Made by a program: the position numbers and the translations under genes. The notes under the pieces were generated by a model. That model was not told where the DNA came from and did not search any database. It was given only the letters and a program-made list of their open reading frames with translations. This document shows positions 11,840 to 11,926 of a stretch of 11,926 nt of DNA, piece after piece. This DNA comes from Nanobdellota archaeon (GTDB lineage Archaea > Nanobdellota > Nanobdellia > Pacearchaeales > UBA12030), in contig JAHJTU010000089.1 of the NCBI GenBank assembly GCA_018829485.1, positions 1-11,926 of the forward strand, in the 5' to 3' direction. Within the stretch, counting starts at the first letter, position 1. Each line of letters opens with the position of its first letter.

Positions 11840-11926
11840 CTACTTTCCCCTTCCTAATTCACCTTTAACTTTGTTTATAAATTTATGTGCCTGTGTTAAT
11901 GGTTCTGGATATTTATGTGGCTCTTG
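11840..11926 (-). CDS. C-terminal end of an unidentified gene (partial, runs off the window)
   Basis: The minus strand has an open frame from the window edge to a TAG at 11840-11842, giving the last 28 residues of a protein that begins QEPHKYPEPLTQ and ends KGELGRGK. The amphipathic, Lys-rich ending is coding-like (varied codons, no low-complexity drift), and the spacing to MetRS, 47 bases on the same strand, fits an operon partner. I do not recognise the family from so short a piece. Confidence 0.55.
   Translation of the reverse strand, partial: QEPHKYPEPLTQAHKFINKVKGELGRGK

Noticed and set aside
1..11926. Mobile element, CRISPR array, phage or defence island
   Set aside because: No transposase, integrase, Cas, nuclease-toxin or repeat-spacer pattern was seen on either strand. 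Gene content is housekeeping, with a few unknown small genes.

Overview
The window is low-GC DNA from an archaeon, dense in information-processing genes. The evidence is a TATA-binding protein, an MCM helicase, an archaeal ATP-dependent DNA ligase, aIF2-beta, aIF1A, DUF424, a Dim2-like KH protein, tRNAs with introns at position 37/38, and BRE/TATA-type promoters. Small compact genes, very A+T-rich codon use and a methionyl-tRNA synthetase that reads as bacterial-type point to a DPANN lineage (for example Woesearchaeota or Pacearchaeota). That placement is inference, not proof.

Layout. (1) 64-5625 is mainly replication and basal transcription: DNA ligase (+), an unrecognised 152-aa gene (-) converging on it, TBP (+), MCM (+) and an RPA32-like OB-fold/winged-helix protein 11 nt after MCM. 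(2) 5628-6501 is a divergent pair of small unrecognised genes, a putative lipoprotein (-) and a 131-aa protein (+), sharing one promoter region. (3) 6566-8175 is a compact translation-initiation/ribosome-biogenesis operon: aIF2-beta, DUF424, aIF1A, KH (Dim2/Pno1-like). (4) 8246-9040 is a single-pass membrane-anchored acidic protein with its own promoter. (5) 9131-9369 holds tRNA-Asn(GTT) and tRNA-Ile(GAT), four bases apart, each with an intron of about 43-44 nt. (6) 9400-9918 is a CYTH (class IV adenylate cyclase-like) protein. (7) 9928-11926, minus strand, runs from an unidentified gene (only its C-terminus is here) to the MetRS catalytic subunit and then a free-standing MetRS beta (tRNA-binding) subunit.

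Gene expression. Several genes have a TATA-like box 25-31 nt before the ATG and no Shine-Dalgarno sequence, which fits leaderless transcripts. Two promoters (before 6106 and 6566) are almost identical and equally spaced from their ATGs. Inside operons, starts are preceded by short A-rich spacers. Likely terminators are plain T-runs, as usual in archaea.

I see no mobile element, CRISPR array, phage gene, toxin-antitoxin pair or defence cassette. Most of the window is housekeeping. The less ordinary points are the tandem intron-containing tRNAs, the bacterial-looking two-gene MetRS, the missing rio1 between aIF1A and KH, a long exact DNA repeat between the two halves of TBP, and four proteins I do not recognise.
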